Shown: piece after piece, positions 26,772 through 35,795 of the stretch | Position numbering within the stretch: the first letter of the stretch is position 1 | Layout: each line of letters begins with the position of its first letter | Origin: JBBSJZ01 sp041739875 | GTDB taxonomy: Bacteria > Planctomycetota > Planctomycetia > Pirellulales > Pirellulaceae | Direction: 5' to 3' | Length of the DNA stretch: 64,000 nucleotides | NCBI GenBank assembly: GCA_041739875.1 | Contig: JBGSNA010000048.1 | Location: 1 to 64,000 of the forward strand | The notes under the pieces: model-generated | Databases searched by the model: none | Told to the model about the DNA's origin: nothing | The model's input: only the letters and a program-made list of their open reading frames with translations | Translations under genes and position numbers: made by a program

Positions 26772-29627
26772 TTAGTGACTGATGATGAACTCTTTCGTAT
26801 TGAGCAGAGCCCATAACAATGACTTAACCGCTTCGCCCTTGGACGGACTCTCTTGGATAAATGCAAGTGAAGTCTCTAACTCATCTGTCTTCGGCAATCG
26901 CGAAAGCGTCCGAAGATACGCATCCTCAACGATCGCTTCGAAAGACTCAGAGTTCGCGACGTTCTCCTCCGTCGCGTCCACCGCAGTCGGTTCGCTGGAC
27001 AATAATTTGGGGTTCTTTAAAAGCTGGGCCAGTGGTGGCAACGTTTCACCGATTGCTTCTAGTTGCGCCGAATACTTCTCGTACTGCGCATGAAGCTTCG
27101 ATCGCATTTGCTTCTGGCGAGTTTCCGGCATCTTATTGAACTCCATGATTCTAGATTGAATTACCTGTTTTTGCCGGGCAATTCGTTCGTCCGATTCGTC
27201 TCTGGATTTATCGATTCCACCTCCCGCAACTGCAACGCCAAGCTTTCCGCAACTCTCGGTCACCCAGCCACTGCGATCGGCAAGTCGCTTGTGAATATCG
27301 ATATCATTTCTCAAGTAGACGGACTGCAACAGACTCGGCGCATCGCTGCGATCACAATCACAATTGGATTCACGTGCGGATCGACCGAACACATCGAGCG
27401 CGAACACGCTGCCCTTTCCAGAGCCATAGAGCGAGAGAGCATCAGTAATCGCCATACCATCGAGCGTCTGTACGACATCCTCAACTTGCGTATCGGACAT
27501 CGTCGCTAGGAGTACCGCGTCATGTACGACTTCCGCGGGGTAGCGACGGGGAACGTGTCGCGAAAAGTTCCGGCGATCTAGGCGGTTCGTTTCGTTGACA
27601 TCCGCGCTTCGCTGGTAAGTGTCGCTGACCGTAATTTCACGATGCAACCACTTTAGATCGAAACCGTGCTCGATCAATCCATGTGACAGGTAATCCAGTA
27701 CCGCCGCATTGGACGGCGGATTGGCCAAATTCATATCGTCGGTTGGATCAACAATTCCAATACCGAAGTAGTTCGCCCAGACTCGATTGACGACTGCCTT
27801 TGCAAAGTAAGGATTGTCCGGCGAACGCAGCCAACGCATCAGAGCCAAACGAGGGTCCTGGTTGAGTTCAACCTCGTTTTCATCGCCAAGGATCTTTCCC
27901 GTCGGAATACGAAGATCGACCTTCTTTCCTTTCTTCTTGGCTTGGGCTTCCTGACCTTTCAATCGTTGCTGAATATTTGCGGTATTGACTGTCAATTCGC
28001 CGAACGGAACGGTTTTCCCTTCGAGAACCGATTCGGCCAACTTCTTACGAAGCAAGTTGCCCTTGGTGCTTTCATCCACGCCAAGACTTGCGAGCATCTT
28101 TTTCTGTTCTTCTTTTCCATCCTTCGAAACCGCAGCTTGATTCATCTTGATCGGCGTGAAAAGCTTGGAAAACTCGTCGAAGTCGTTCTTGGACCACTGG
28201 TCGAACGGATGCTTGTGGCATTGAGCACACTCGATTCGGACACCCAAGAAGGTGTAGGCAAAGCCGATGGCTCGCTCCGTCGGCTGGCTAAAGTTCCGGC
28301 GTGCCCAGTACAACGGCATACCTTCACGCTGGGCAAATGACTTTTCACCGCCGGGACGACACGCTTCGCTCATCGCTTCACAGTATGCGCCGTAATCTTC
28401 GTTTTCGTCACGACTTTTCGCAGTGACGATACCTTCAACAATCTCATCATAGGAAACGTTTTTTGCTAGTCGCTCGCGCAGCCATTCATACCAGAGCTTG
28501 GATGCAACATTGCGACCTGGGAGCACATTATTCAACTCGGCTTCGTTATTGCCGGTCCAGTCCGACAAACGCGTTGCCCACCAAGCGGCGTACGCGGGGC
28601 GTTCAAGCAACACGTCAATGTAATGAGCACGCTTGTCGCTCGATGAATCTGCGAGAAATGCACGAACTTCGGCAGGTGAGGGAAGGGTACCGGTAAGATC
28701 AAGCGAAACGCGACGAACAAAGTCTTCATCGCTACAGACTGGCGACGCAACGACGCCGAGCTTGTCCAATTTCTGGAGCACTGCGACGTCAATGGGCTTC
28801 GCATCGGAGTTGTGCTGAGTTACACGTGGCGTCGCAACCGGCCGTAACACCATGATGGGCACAACTGCATTGTCATAGTAAACGACGACGTGCGTATCTC
28901 CGGCTTCGCCACTGTTGACCTGTCCCGTTTCGCCAATCGCAGCGATGGCATCATCGTTGCTGCTATATCGACAAAGCTCTGTGACATCTTCCGACGAACC
29001 ATCCGCCCATTGAGCAACCACTTTCAACTGTACTGTTTCGCCAGCTTGATTGAATTGAATCTCGCGAGGCGTAACCACCAACTCTTCAAGCTGTTCAAGG
29101 TCACTGGACTTAAACTTCGCACCGTCGGCGATCCAAGCACGCAGAACGTTGTATTGCCAACTGTCCTTGTCCATTCGCTTGCCGCCTTCATGCATCTCAG
29201 CATCAATCGGCTTCGCAAGAATCAGGCTTTCAGCCACTTCGTCGACATCCACGCGGCCGGTGTTCTCAGCCAACAAGGCCTCATGGTCTGCTTTGAAGTC
29301 GTAGCCAAACAGCGACAACCGAAAATCACCGCGGCCTTGGAACGAACCGTGACAAGCTCGACCATTGCACCCCAAACGACCCAGCAGCGGTGTCACGTGC
29401 TTTTGGAAATTCGGGGTTTCGCTCGTGTCGGTCGACGCGAAACGCTCACTAACAGGCTTGGATTCGGCCGCCCTGACACTCGATACCATGAGACTGCTTG
29501 CTAGTATCGCCACACCGCAAATCACGACACCCAAGCGTTGAGCCTGACTAGAAGTGCGTGCTTGATTGGACCACTGCATCCGTCGACTCCGAGTAAAACG
29601 ATCCAACGTTAGTTCCTGATTCATCAT
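26772..29627 (-). CDS. DUF1549 / DUF1553 cytochrome-like protein with Ig-like domain
   Basis: The 951-residue protein is typical of the planctomycete PSCyt families. After a signal/anchor segment (about 31-55) comes a heme-type motif CNGRACH (Cys87, Cys92, His93; a CX4CH spacing). A bacterial Ig-like (Big_2-like) domain lies around 170-245 (VVAQWADGSSEDVTEL). The DUF1549 region contains a second motif, CAQCHKHPFDQW (Cys467, Cys470, His471). DUF1553 forms the C-terminal part (DNPYFAKAVVNRVWANYFG, RRYPAEVVHDAVL). The function is unproven; covalent heme and periplasmic electron transfer or polysaccharide-related roles are inferred. Its ATG overlaps the stop of the upstream gene as ATGA. Confidence 0.9.
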   Translation of the reverse strand: MMNQELTLDRFTRSRRMQWSNQARTSSQAQRLGVVICGVAILASSLMVSSVRAAESKPVSERFASTDTSETPNFQKHVTPLLGRLGCNGRACHGSFQGRGDFRLSLFGYDFKADHEALLAENTGRVDVDEVAESLILAKPIDAEMHEGGKRMDKDSWQYNVLRAWIADGAKFKSSDLEQLEELVVTPREIQFNQAGETVQLKVVAQWADGSSEDVTELCRYSSNDDAIAAIGETGQVNSGEAGDTHVVVYYDNAVVPIMVLRPVATPRVTQHNSDAKPIDVAVLQKLDKLGVVASPVCSDEDFVRRVSLDLTGTLPSPAEVRAFLADSSSDKRAHYIDVLLERPAYAAWWATRLSDWTGNNEAELNNVLPGRNVASKLWYEWLRERLAKNVSYDEIVEGIVTAKSRDENEDYGAYCEAMSEACRPGGEKSFAQREGMPLYWARRNFSQPTERAIGFAYTFLGVRIECAQCHKHPFDQWSKNDFDEFSKLFTPIKMNQAAVSKDGKEEQKKMLASLGVDESTKGNLLRKKLAESVLEGKTVPFGELTVNTANIQQRLKGQEAQAKKKGKKVDLRIPTGKILGDENEVELNQDPRLALMRWLRSPDNPYFAKAVVNRVWANYFGIGIVDPTDDMNLANPPSNAAVLDYLSHGLIEHGFDLKWLHREITVSDTYQRSADVNETNRLDRRNFSRHVPRRYPAEVVHDAVLLATMSDTQVEDVVQTLDGMAITDALSLYGSGKGSVFALDVFGRSARESNCDCDRSDAPSLLQSVYLRNDIDIHKRLADRSGWVTESCGKLGVAVAGGGIDKSRDESDERIARQKQVIQSRIMEFNKMPETRQKQMRSKLHAQYEKYSAQLEAIGETLPPLAQLLKNPKLLSSEPTAVDATEENVANSESFEAIVEDAYLRTLSRLPKTDELETSLAFIQESPSKGEAVKSLLWALLNTKEFIISH

Positions 29628-30292
29628 TCTGATTCGCCTTTATCACGTGAACGTTTCTTGATCGCCGAACCGTCGGCACTACGGCCAGCTTTCCGGAGAT
29701 AATCGGTGTAGACGCTATCCAAACGCTCATCCAGATCACTCGATCTCTTGGACAAGCGTGACTGTGCATCGCTGAGTTGCTCTTCGGTTCTTTGGAGCCG
29801 CTTTTCGATTGATTCGACCTCGTATTTTGCACGAGACAACTCAGCAGAATGCAGCTGACGGATGGTACGTTTAAGCGAGTTACGATCGGCTTCGTTATCG
29901 CGCACTTTTAATCTCGCAACCAGCAAGCTGATCGACGTACGGGATTTCAACAGATCCAATTCGAGCGAATAGAGTGCCTCATCACGAAGCCGCATGGCCT
30001 CAAGTCGCTTGGCCGACCGGCTAATGTCACGGATCGCTTTCTCGTAATGCGATGGCGAGTCCGACCGCAACCGATCAAGAACCCGACTCAATTGTGGTAG
30101 TTCGTCGCGAACGAGCAAAAGAGCGGCCGTTTCCGATTCATCGGCACCAGCCGCTGAACCGTCGACGACGGGACGGTCTTCGACAAGCAAACGCGTGGCA
30201 AGTGCACTTTGAGAATCGATGGCGTAAACGCAGCTCGCACTTACACCCACAACCAACGCAACGAACATCGACCAAAAACGACAAGTCTTCAT
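29624..30292 (-). CDS. Exported coiled-coil protein of the ECF operon
   Basis: The 222-residue product has a signal peptide (MKTCRFWSMFVALVVGVSAS) and is otherwise almost entirely helical and charged, with heptad patterning from about residue 75 to 205 (for example EKRLQRTEEQLSDAQSRLSK). I recognise no named domain. Both ends are joined to neighbours by ATGA overlaps: its start with the stop of the anti-sigma-like gene, and its stop with the start of the DUF1549 gene. This argues for coupled translation and for a shared role with them, perhaps as a periplasmic sensor or structural partner. Confidence 0.8.
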   Translation of the reverse strand: MKTCRFWSMFVALVVGVSASCVYAIDSQSALATRLLVEDRPVVDGSAAGADESETAALLLVRDELPQLSRVLDRLRSDSPSHYEKAIRDISRSAKRLEAMRLRDEALYSLELDLLKSRTSISLLVARLKVRDNEADRNSLKRTIRQLHSAELSRAKYEVESIEKRLQRTEEQLSDAQSRLSKRSSDLDERLDSVYTDYLRKAGRSADGSAIKKRSRDKGESE

Positions 30293-30924
30293 AATTTCTC
30301 GCTCTCCAACTCGCGTTTCAACTGTCCGCCATCATCAAACGCTTGGTCGAGAAGTTCCGACGACGGATCCAATGCTGCTAACATCCAAGACGGAACTGTT
30401 TCATCGCCAAAGGGACCGACGAAATCTAAAGAGTCGGTTACGACAAACTTCTCGGACGCGGTCGCATCGGCATCATCCCGCATGCTCGACAACTCCGACC
30501 AAGTCGAATCGGTGGCAGCCCATGCTTCCGCAATCTTGGCATCATCTATAACCACCAGCTCATCATCGTCGATTGCTGTAAGCGACAAAACCAAAAGCAA
30601 TCCCGCCGCGATCGCTGCGACGATTGACACATAGCGTCGCAGTAAAATCAAACGACGTCGGACCGTCGAAAGTTCAAGCACTTGGCCGGTGCCGGGAACA
30701 GCACAACCACCAAGTAAACTCATTCGCTTTGATACTGCCGCGAGTTCGTCTGCGGTTTCAACGGAAACGAGAAGTTGCTGCTCAAACGCTCGGGACTGGT
30801 CGGAGGAGAGTTCACCGAAAAGATAAAGTAGGCATTGCTGGGCCAATTCATCTCGACGCACACCCTCATCGCAATCGATGCGACGGGCACCTGAATTCGG
30901 CAGCGGAGTATCTTCAACAGCCAT
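30289..30924 (-). CDS. Anti-sigma-factor-like membrane protein
   Basis: The 211-residue protein starts at ATG 30924 (a TTG one codon earlier is possible), a few bases after the ECF sigma stop. The N-terminal 70 residues (DELAQQCLLYLFGELSSDQS) have the helical look of anti-sigma domains, though the zinc motif HxxxCxxC is absent. One membrane helix (about 112-132, core IVAAIAAGLLLVLSL) follows, then an acidic periplasmic tail. By position and shape I infer that it binds and inhibits the sigma factor encoded just upstream; no sequence family is recognised with certainty. Confidence 0.72.
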   Translation of the reverse strand: MAVEDTPLPNSGARRIDCDEGVRRDELAQQCLLYLFGELSSDQSRAFEQQLLVSVETADELAAVSKRMSLLGGCAVPGTGQVLELSTVRRRLILLRRYVSIVAAIAAGLLLVLSLTAIDDDELVVIDDAKIAEAWAATDSTWSELSSMRDDADATASEKFVVTDSLDFVGPFGDETVPSWMLAALDPSSELLDQAFDDGGQLKRELESEKL

Positions 30925-30936
30925 CAAATTTCGTCA

Positions 30937-31563
30937 TCAATTCAAAGGTTCAAGGTCTTTTTCAAGCTTCGCCAATGCTCGGTGCATTCGCGATAGCGCG
31001 GTTCCAATCGGAATCCCTAACCGTTCAGCAATCTGCTCAAAAGTGGCATCGCTCTCCAATCGCATTTTGACAACCACTTGCATGTCTTCTGGCAACCGAC
31101 TGACAGCCCGGCGAATCACTTCTTGAGTTTCACGTCGATCCAGTGCGTCTTCAGGTTCCTCTTGTTCATGGGTATGGCCAGCGAGTGATTGCAACACATG
31201 TTGGCTGCGAGAATGTTTTCGCCAAACCATGGTGGCTTCATTCGCGGCAACCGTGAACAGCCATGCTCGAACGACACGTCGCGGGATACCCTCGCGATGC
31301 TTGATCCACTTTAGCGAAACATTTTGCAAACAATCTTCAACGTCACTCTCTTGCCCAAGTCGCGATTTCAAAAAACACCGCAAGCCTTCTCGGCATTGCT
31401 CAAAATCCGCTTCAGTCGGCGATTCGCTTGGGAATTCGATCGAGGCAGCAACAGGTGAGATGACATTCGAATTGGGGTGTGACTCCGGATCCGTGCTCCG
31501 ACCGATAACGTCGTCACCAACACGATCGCTAGTTCGTTTCTTTTCGGATGGCGAGGGAATCAT
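30937..31563 (-). CDS. ECF-type RNA polymerase sigma factor
   Basis: The 208-residue protein has the two-domain layout of ECF sigma factors. Region 2 includes DVEDCLQNVSLKWIKH and WLFTVAANEATMVWRK; region 4 includes RLPEDMQVVVKMRLESDATFEQIAERLGIP (split here: RLPEDMQVVVKMRLE, then FEQIAERLGIPIGTALSRMH), the helix-turn-helix that reads the -35 element. About 50 extra polar residues precede region 2. It is the first gene of the five-gene operon and presumably controls it. Its partner is the anti-sigma-like product encoded immediately downstream. A palindromic candidate operator lies 38-62 bp upstream. Confidence 0.92.
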   Translation of the reverse strand: MIPSPSEKKRTSDRVGDDVIGRSTDPESHPNSNVISPVAASIEFPSESPTEADFEQCREGLRCFLKSRLGQESDVEDCLQNVSLKWIKHREGIPRRVVRAWLFTVAANEATMVWRKHSRSQHVLQSLAGHTHEQEEPEDALDRRETQEVIRRAVSRLPEDMQVVVKMRLESDATFEQIAERLGIPIGTALSRMHRALAKLEKDLEPLN

Positions 31564-31600
31564 GCGTCACACGGACCTAGATGCTCGGCAAATGCCAGTT

Positions 31601-31621
31601 ATTCCCCAATTCCCTGGGAAT
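31601..31621. promoter_or_regulatory. Candidate operator: three ATTCCC half-sites
   Basis: ATTCCC occurs at 31601-31606 and 31609-31614, and its inverse GGGAAT at 31616-31621. The second and third form a 6-1-6 palindrome. The site lies about 40 bp upstream of the sigma-factor start and in the gap shared with the divergent ROK kinase gene, a natural place for a regulator. No known regulator is matched. Confidence 0.45.
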
Positions 31622-31784
31622 ACTTGTAAAATCGTCGCTGAGCAATCGAGTGTCAAAGGTCGAACTGATGGGGTGGGGCGAAAACTCGGTGGGGTTGCCA
31701 GAGAATCTACCTTAGACTCTGTTTTGCCAGCCGTGCGGTGATGGAATCGAGTGACCGGATGAACAGTGCTACAACAGGTCAATT

Positions 31785-32789
31785 ATGGTTGCTGATGAAA
31801 AAAACGTCTGGATCGGATTTGATCTCGGCGGTACGAAAATGCTTGCTGTGGCATACGACGATGATTGGAAAGAACTTGGTCGCCGCCGACGCAAAACCCG
31901 TGGCAGGGACGGAGCGGAGACGGGTGTCGAGCGGATCGGTTCGACGATCGAGCGGTTGCTAAGCGAAAATGAAATTGCGGTCGAAAACATCCGTGGAATT
32001 GGAATTGGTTGCCCTGGACCAATTGACACCGTGAAAGGACGCATCCTGGTTACACCGAACTTGGGATGGGACAATGTTGACCTTGCTGACTTTCTAAATT
32101 CTCGATTTGGCTGTCCGTGCGTCGTTCTCAACGATGTCGATGCAGGGGTTTATGGGGAGTACAAGTTTGGCGCGGCCAAAGGGGCTCGATGTGCCGTCGG
32201 AATTTTCCCAGGCACAGGAATTGGTGGTGGCTGTATCTACGAAGGCAATATCTTACAGGGTGCTGGGATCTCCTGCATGGAGATTGGGCACACTCGAATC
32301 AGTAGCGGAGCACGTGGCAGCGCCCGGGGAATGTCGGGGACCCTCGAATCTGAAGCGAGCCGATTGGCGATCGCTGCTGAAGCCGCAAAAGCAGCCCAGC
32401 GAGGTGAGGCTCCATCACTTTTCAAACAATGCGGAACGGACATTGCCGAGATCCGAAGCGGCGCCCTCGCCTTAGCAATCGAGAATGGCGACACAGCGAT
32501 CCGCCAACTCGTTCAAGATGCCGCACACTCGGTCGGAATCGCCGTCGTCAACATCGTGCATTTGCTCGCCCCCGATAAGATCATTCTGGGTGGTGGTCTC
32601 GTCGAAGCAATGGAAGAATTGATTGTTTCGACGGTCAAGAAAACGGCTCGCCAAAATGTAATGCCGGTCTATCGAGACCGATTTGATGTGGTCGCCGCAA
32701 AACTTGGCGATGACGCTGGCGCAATCGGCGCAGCAGCATGGGCAAAACGCTCGATCACGAAGACAGATGACCTCGCGAACAAAGCTTAG
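31785..32789 (+). CDS. ROK-family sugar kinase, zinc motif lost
   Basis: The 334-residue protein has the ROK hexokinase-like fold: FDLGGTK for ATP phosphate binding at the N-terminus, CPGPIDTVKGRILVTPNLGW for the sugar site, LNDVDAG with the catalytic Asp, and GIFPGTGIGGG. ROK kinases phosphorylate glucose or related sugars. The usual zinc site is a His followed by CxCGxxGCxE; here the His is kept (EIGHTRI) but the Cys block reads ARGSARGMSGTLE, with no Cys. That is unusual and may mean altered stability or substrate. An AGG ribosome-site core lies nine bases before the ATG. It diverges from the sigma operon. Confidence 0.85.
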   Translation: MVADEKNVWIGFDLGGTKMLAVAYDDDWKELGRRRRKTRGRDGAETGVERIGSTIERLLSENEIAVENIRGIGIGCPGPIDTVKGRILVTPNLGWDNVDLADFLNSRFGCPCVVLNDVDAGVYGEYKFGAAKGARCAVGIFPGTGIGGGCIYEGNILQGAGISCMEIGHTRISSGARGSARGMSGTLESEASRLAIAAEAAKAAQRGEAPSLFKQCGTDIAEIRSGALALAIENGDTAIRQLVQDAAHSVGIAVVNIVHLLAPDKIILGGGLVEAMEELIVSTVKKTARQNVMPVYRDRFDVVAAKLGDDAGAIGAAAWAKRSITKTDDLANKA

Positions 32790-32830
32790 AAGACTCATGC
32801 GACATGATCCGCAAGCAACGAAACCAGCTT

Positions 32831-33709
32831 TTACTCTTTTGGCCGGGTGAACCGCAGCAATAGACGATCACCGAAACGGGGCAGAGCATTGCCGATCGTG
32901 ACAAGCAGCCTCACATAGGCCGGCAGGATGATTTCCGGCAACCGCCGCTGGGCGCATCGAACAACGGCTTTCGCAACGATGGCGGGGTCGAGACCCTTGA
33001 GTCTCGCGCCGCCGCCAGGTGCAGCGGCCTGATTCGGCAGTCCCGAGCCCACTCGGTCTTTGTATCTCGTTCCAGCGTCTTCGCGACGTATCGGCCCAGG
33101 GCATACGAGTCCTACATGGATCCCGTCGTCGAGCAACTCCAATCGCATCTGCTGGGTCATCCCCGCCAGTGCATGCTTGGCAATTGCGTAACCACCAAGA
33201 TACCTCGCGCCCACCTTGGAAGCCAGCGAACCGATGTTGACAATCGCCCCCTCGGATTGACGCAGCATCGGCAATGCTGCTTGCGAGCAGAGCAGCGCCG
33301 AGTGAACATTGACTCGCATCAGCTCATCGATTCGATCCGTCGTTAAGTCGCCCATCACACCACGATCACTCTCACCAACACAATTGACCAAAACATCGAG
33401 GCCACCAAATCTTGCTTGGCACGCATGAAACACTTGGGCAACCGACTCCCTGCATGTTACATCACCTGGGGCAAAGCCAACTTGCGGGTAACCGACCACG
33501 TCGTCAAGCAACTCAGCCGCGATGGCTTTGAGCCTACTCGACTCACGGCCGACAAGAAAAACGTTATACCCGCAAGCGAGAAACTCACGGGCAATCCAGC
33601 GCCCGAGCCCAGAGCTGCTACCCGTTATGAGTGCGACACGTGCTGTAGAGTCCAAGAAAACACCCGAAAGACAAGGCAAGGGAAAACAACGCAGCGTTGG
33701 CACGAGCAC
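32831..33709 (-). CDS. Short-chain dehydrogenase/reductase (SDR)
   Basis: The classical SDR motifs are intact: TGSSSGLG for NADP(H) binding, NCVG in place of NNAG, the catalytic Ser in IVNIGSLAS, and the YxxxK pair in GGYAIAKHA. PGPI follows. The arrangement VGRESSRL after the second strand suggests NADPH preference. The C-terminal 60 residues are extended and basic, as in membrane-associated SDRs. The frame opens at GTG 33709; a TTG at 33655 (LDSTARVALITG) would place the glycine motif nearer the start and may be the real one. The substrate is unknown. Confidence 0.88.
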   Translation of the reverse strand: MLVPTLRCFPLPCLSGVFLDSTARVALITGSSSGLGRWIAREFLACGYNVFLVGRESSRLKAIAAELLDDVVGYPQVGFAPGDVTCRESVAQVFHACQARFGGLDVLVNCVGESDRGVMGDLTTDRIDELMRVNVHSALLCSQAALPMLRQSEGAIVNIGSLASKVGARYLGGYAIAKHALAGMTQQMRLELLDDGIHVGLVCPGPIRREDAGTRYKDRVGSGLPNQAAAPGGGARLKGLDPAIVAKAVVRCAQRRLPEIILPAYVRLLVTIGNALPRFGDRLLLRFTRPKE

Positions 33710-33776
33710 AGCTTAGCCGCGCGGTCTCGACGAGACCAACCCACTAAACTTTTGAGCTCTTAACCTGATTCGTCCA

Positions 33777-35252
33777 ATGAAGCATCAATGGACCACCAAT
33801 GCAACCGATGAGTATTCCATGTCTCGACCCTCACTCAACGATGCTTGCACAAAAATCGTGGCCACCGTTGGCCCGGCGTGCAGCACCCCTGAAAAACTTG
33901 CGGAATTAATCGAAGCTGGTGTCGACGTTTTTCGAATCAACAGTGCTCACGGGACGCGAGAACAACATGCCGAAGCCCTGGCAAACATTCGAAAGGCGTC
34001 CGAAACGTGTGGTAACGCCGTTGGTGTCCTGCTTGATCTTTCCGGTCCCAAGCTGCGCCTCGGGCAATTGTCTGTGGACCCGCTTGTCTGTGAGGTCGGC
34101 ATGCGAGTCACGTTCGTACGTGGCGAAGTGGCATCCGCCCCAAACGAACTGACGAGTTCCTACAAACGGTTGATCGATGAATTGGCAGTCGGAAACCGAG
34201 TGATGCTTGCCGACGGAATTGTACAACTCACCGTCGAATCGGTTGTGAATGATCGCGCCGAGTGTCGAGTGATCTCTTCAGGCGAAGTCCGAAGTCGGCA
34301 AGGCATCAACTTGCCAGGCGTCAAGCTATCGCTATCGGCCATGCGACCCGCCGACGTCGACAACGCGATTTGGGGCGCACAGAACGGCATCGACTTCATC
34401 AGCCTGTCGTTTGTTCGTTGCGCAGAGGACGTGCAATCGCTCAAGAATCTGCTAACCAGCTACGATTCTAACGCACTCGTGATCGCCAAGATTGAGAAAC
34501 CGGAAGCGCTCGATCATTTGGAAGCGATCGTCGAGGCTGCGGATGGCGTGATGGTTGCTCGCGGTGATCTTGGGGTCGAGATTGACGTAGCCGAGACACC
34601 GGTCGCTCAAAAACGAATCATTCGTGTCTGTCGCGAGAAAATGAAGCCGGTCATTGTGGCGACACAAATGCTCGAGTCGATGCATCACAGTCGTCGACCA
34701 ACTCGAGCCGAAGCCAGTGACGTCGCCAATGCAATCCTCGACGGAACCGATGCTTGCATGCTCAGCGGCGAGACGGCGATCGGCGACTATCCGGTTGAGG
34801 CGGTAGAAACGATGAATCGAATCATGCTCCACACAGAGCGAGAACTTCTTGACAACATTGCTGATGATGACAACAGCAACACTCGCGTGCACCCCATCAC
34901 CACGGCGGTCACGCAAGCGGCCACCCAAGTCGCGGAATCAATCAACGCGAAGCTGATCGTGATCGCGACACATAGCGGTGGAACCGCTTGGGTCAAAAGC
35001 AAAAGCCGGTCGCGTGTGCCCACGATTGGTGCAAGCGATAGCCTCGACACGATTCGTCGCATGAATTTACTTTGGGGTATCAAACCGTACTTCACTGCCC
35101 AGATCGATGACACGCCAAAGTTTATCGATGAAATATGCACGTGGGGCCGTGGCAATGGCGCGCTGGTCAGCGGCGATCACGTTGTGTTTGTGACGGGTAG
35201 CGGTGTGATGAAGAAGGCTCACAACTTGGTCGTTGTCCACACCGTCGATTGA
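33777..35252 (+). CDS. pyk: Pyruvate kinase
   Basis: Pyruvate kinase makes ATP and pyruvate from phosphoenolpyruvate in the last step of glycolysis. Typical blocks are TKIVATVGPAC, VMVARGDLGVEI and VIVATQMLESMHHSRRPTRAEASD (given in parts: VIVATQMLESM, PTRAEASDVANAILDG). The product is 491 residues from ATG 33777, or 477 from ATG 33819, whose MSRPSLNDACTKI is closer to family starts. The cation site is unusual: RINSAHG replaces RLNFSHG, and DLSGPKLRL replaces DTKGPEIRT. Lys at the position of rabbit Glu117, with Leu at 113 and 120, is the known signature of potassium-independent enzymes. Its 3' end overlaps the convergent gene by 34 bp. Confidence 0.95.
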   Translation: MKHQWTTNATDEYSMSRPSLNDACTKIVATVGPACSTPEKLAELIEAGVDVFRINSAHGTREQHAEALANIRKASETCGNAVGVLLDLSGPKLRLGQLSVDPLVCEVGMRVTFVRGEVASAPNELTSSYKRLIDELAVGNRVMLADGIVQLTVESVVNDRAECRVISSGEVRSRQGINLPGVKLSLSAMRPADVDNAIWGAQNGIDFISLSFVRCAEDVQSLKNLLTSYDSNALVIAKIEKPEALDHLEAIVEAADGVMVARGDLGVEIDVAETPVAQKRIIRVCREKMKPVIVATQMLESMHHSRRPTRAEASDVANAILDGTDACMLSGETAIGDYPVEAVETMNRIMLHTERELLDNIADDDNSNTRVHPITTAVTQAATQVAESINAKLIVIATHSGGTAWVKSKSRSRVPTIGASDSLDTIRRMNLLWGIKPYFTAQIDDTPKFIDEICTWGRGNGALVSGDHVVFVTGSGVMKKAHNLVVVHTVD

Positions 35253-35677
35253 TCAATCGTTGCATCGCGGATCATTAACGAAACTTCGCCATTGAGGCAG
35301 GGTAGGGCGGCAGGCGTCCCAGATAGAGACACGCGAAGACAGTTGTGAGGCTCAAGACATTGCGTAATGTCGGTTTCGAACGGAGCATCGGCGATCAAGA
35401 GTGGATGTCCGTTGACGGAGATCTCAATCACTTTGCCCAACCACATCTCAATGCTTAGTAAGACCAAGGTGTCTGGTTCCAATCCGGTTGGCCGATTAAA
35501 ACGACGCTCATACACAACCACGTTCTCCGTGATACACGACTGAACAGCGTCAGCCAGATGAGCAGCGCCAGTCGGATGATCAACAAGAGCAACGCGATCC
35601 GGTACGCTCGTTCGTATCGCATCCGATGAACAGCTGAGAGTTTTCGTCCATGGACCTCTCAGACGAATTCGATGCAT
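35219..35677 (-). CDS. Small hypothetical protein, beta-sandwich-like
   Basis: The open frame reaches 35791, but the upstream part overlaps a terminator hairpin; ATG 35677, preceded by a GGGGA-type ribosome site, is the likely start and gives 152 residues. The middle (YERRFNRPTGLEPDTLVLL, IEISVNGHPLLI, FETDITQCLEPHNCLRVSL) resembles the jelly-roll sugar-binding domain at the front of family-2 glycosidases, but stands alone without a catalytic domain. No signal peptide is seen. The 3' end overlaps the end of pyk on the other strand. Confidence 0.6.
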   Translation of the reverse strand: MHRIRLRGPWTKTLSCSSDAIRTSVPDRVALVDHPTGAAHLADAVQSCITENVVVYERRFNRPTGLEPDTLVLLSIEMWLGKVIEISVNGHPLLIADAPFETDITQCLEPHNCLRVSLSGTPAALPCLNGEVSLMIRDATIDQSTVWTTTKL

Positions 35678-35735
35678 GCTCGCTTCCCCTGTGAACAGAA
35701 CCTTAGGGCACTTCAAAATCCGAGCGACAAAATAA

Positions 35736-35770
35736 GAATCCCCGATCGAAGTCACTTCGACCGGGGATTC
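35736..35770 (-). terminator. Intrinsic terminator of the 1514-residue surface protein gene
   Basis: A 16-bp stem (35736-35751 with 35755-35770, one G-U wobble) and a 3-base loop lie 25 bases past the stop at 35796. On the minus strand it is followed by TTATTTTG. This fits a Rho-independent terminator and also sets the earliest sensible start for the next gene. Confidence 0.75.
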
Positions 35771-35795
35771 GTGTTTACAAAGCTGAATCACCGAT

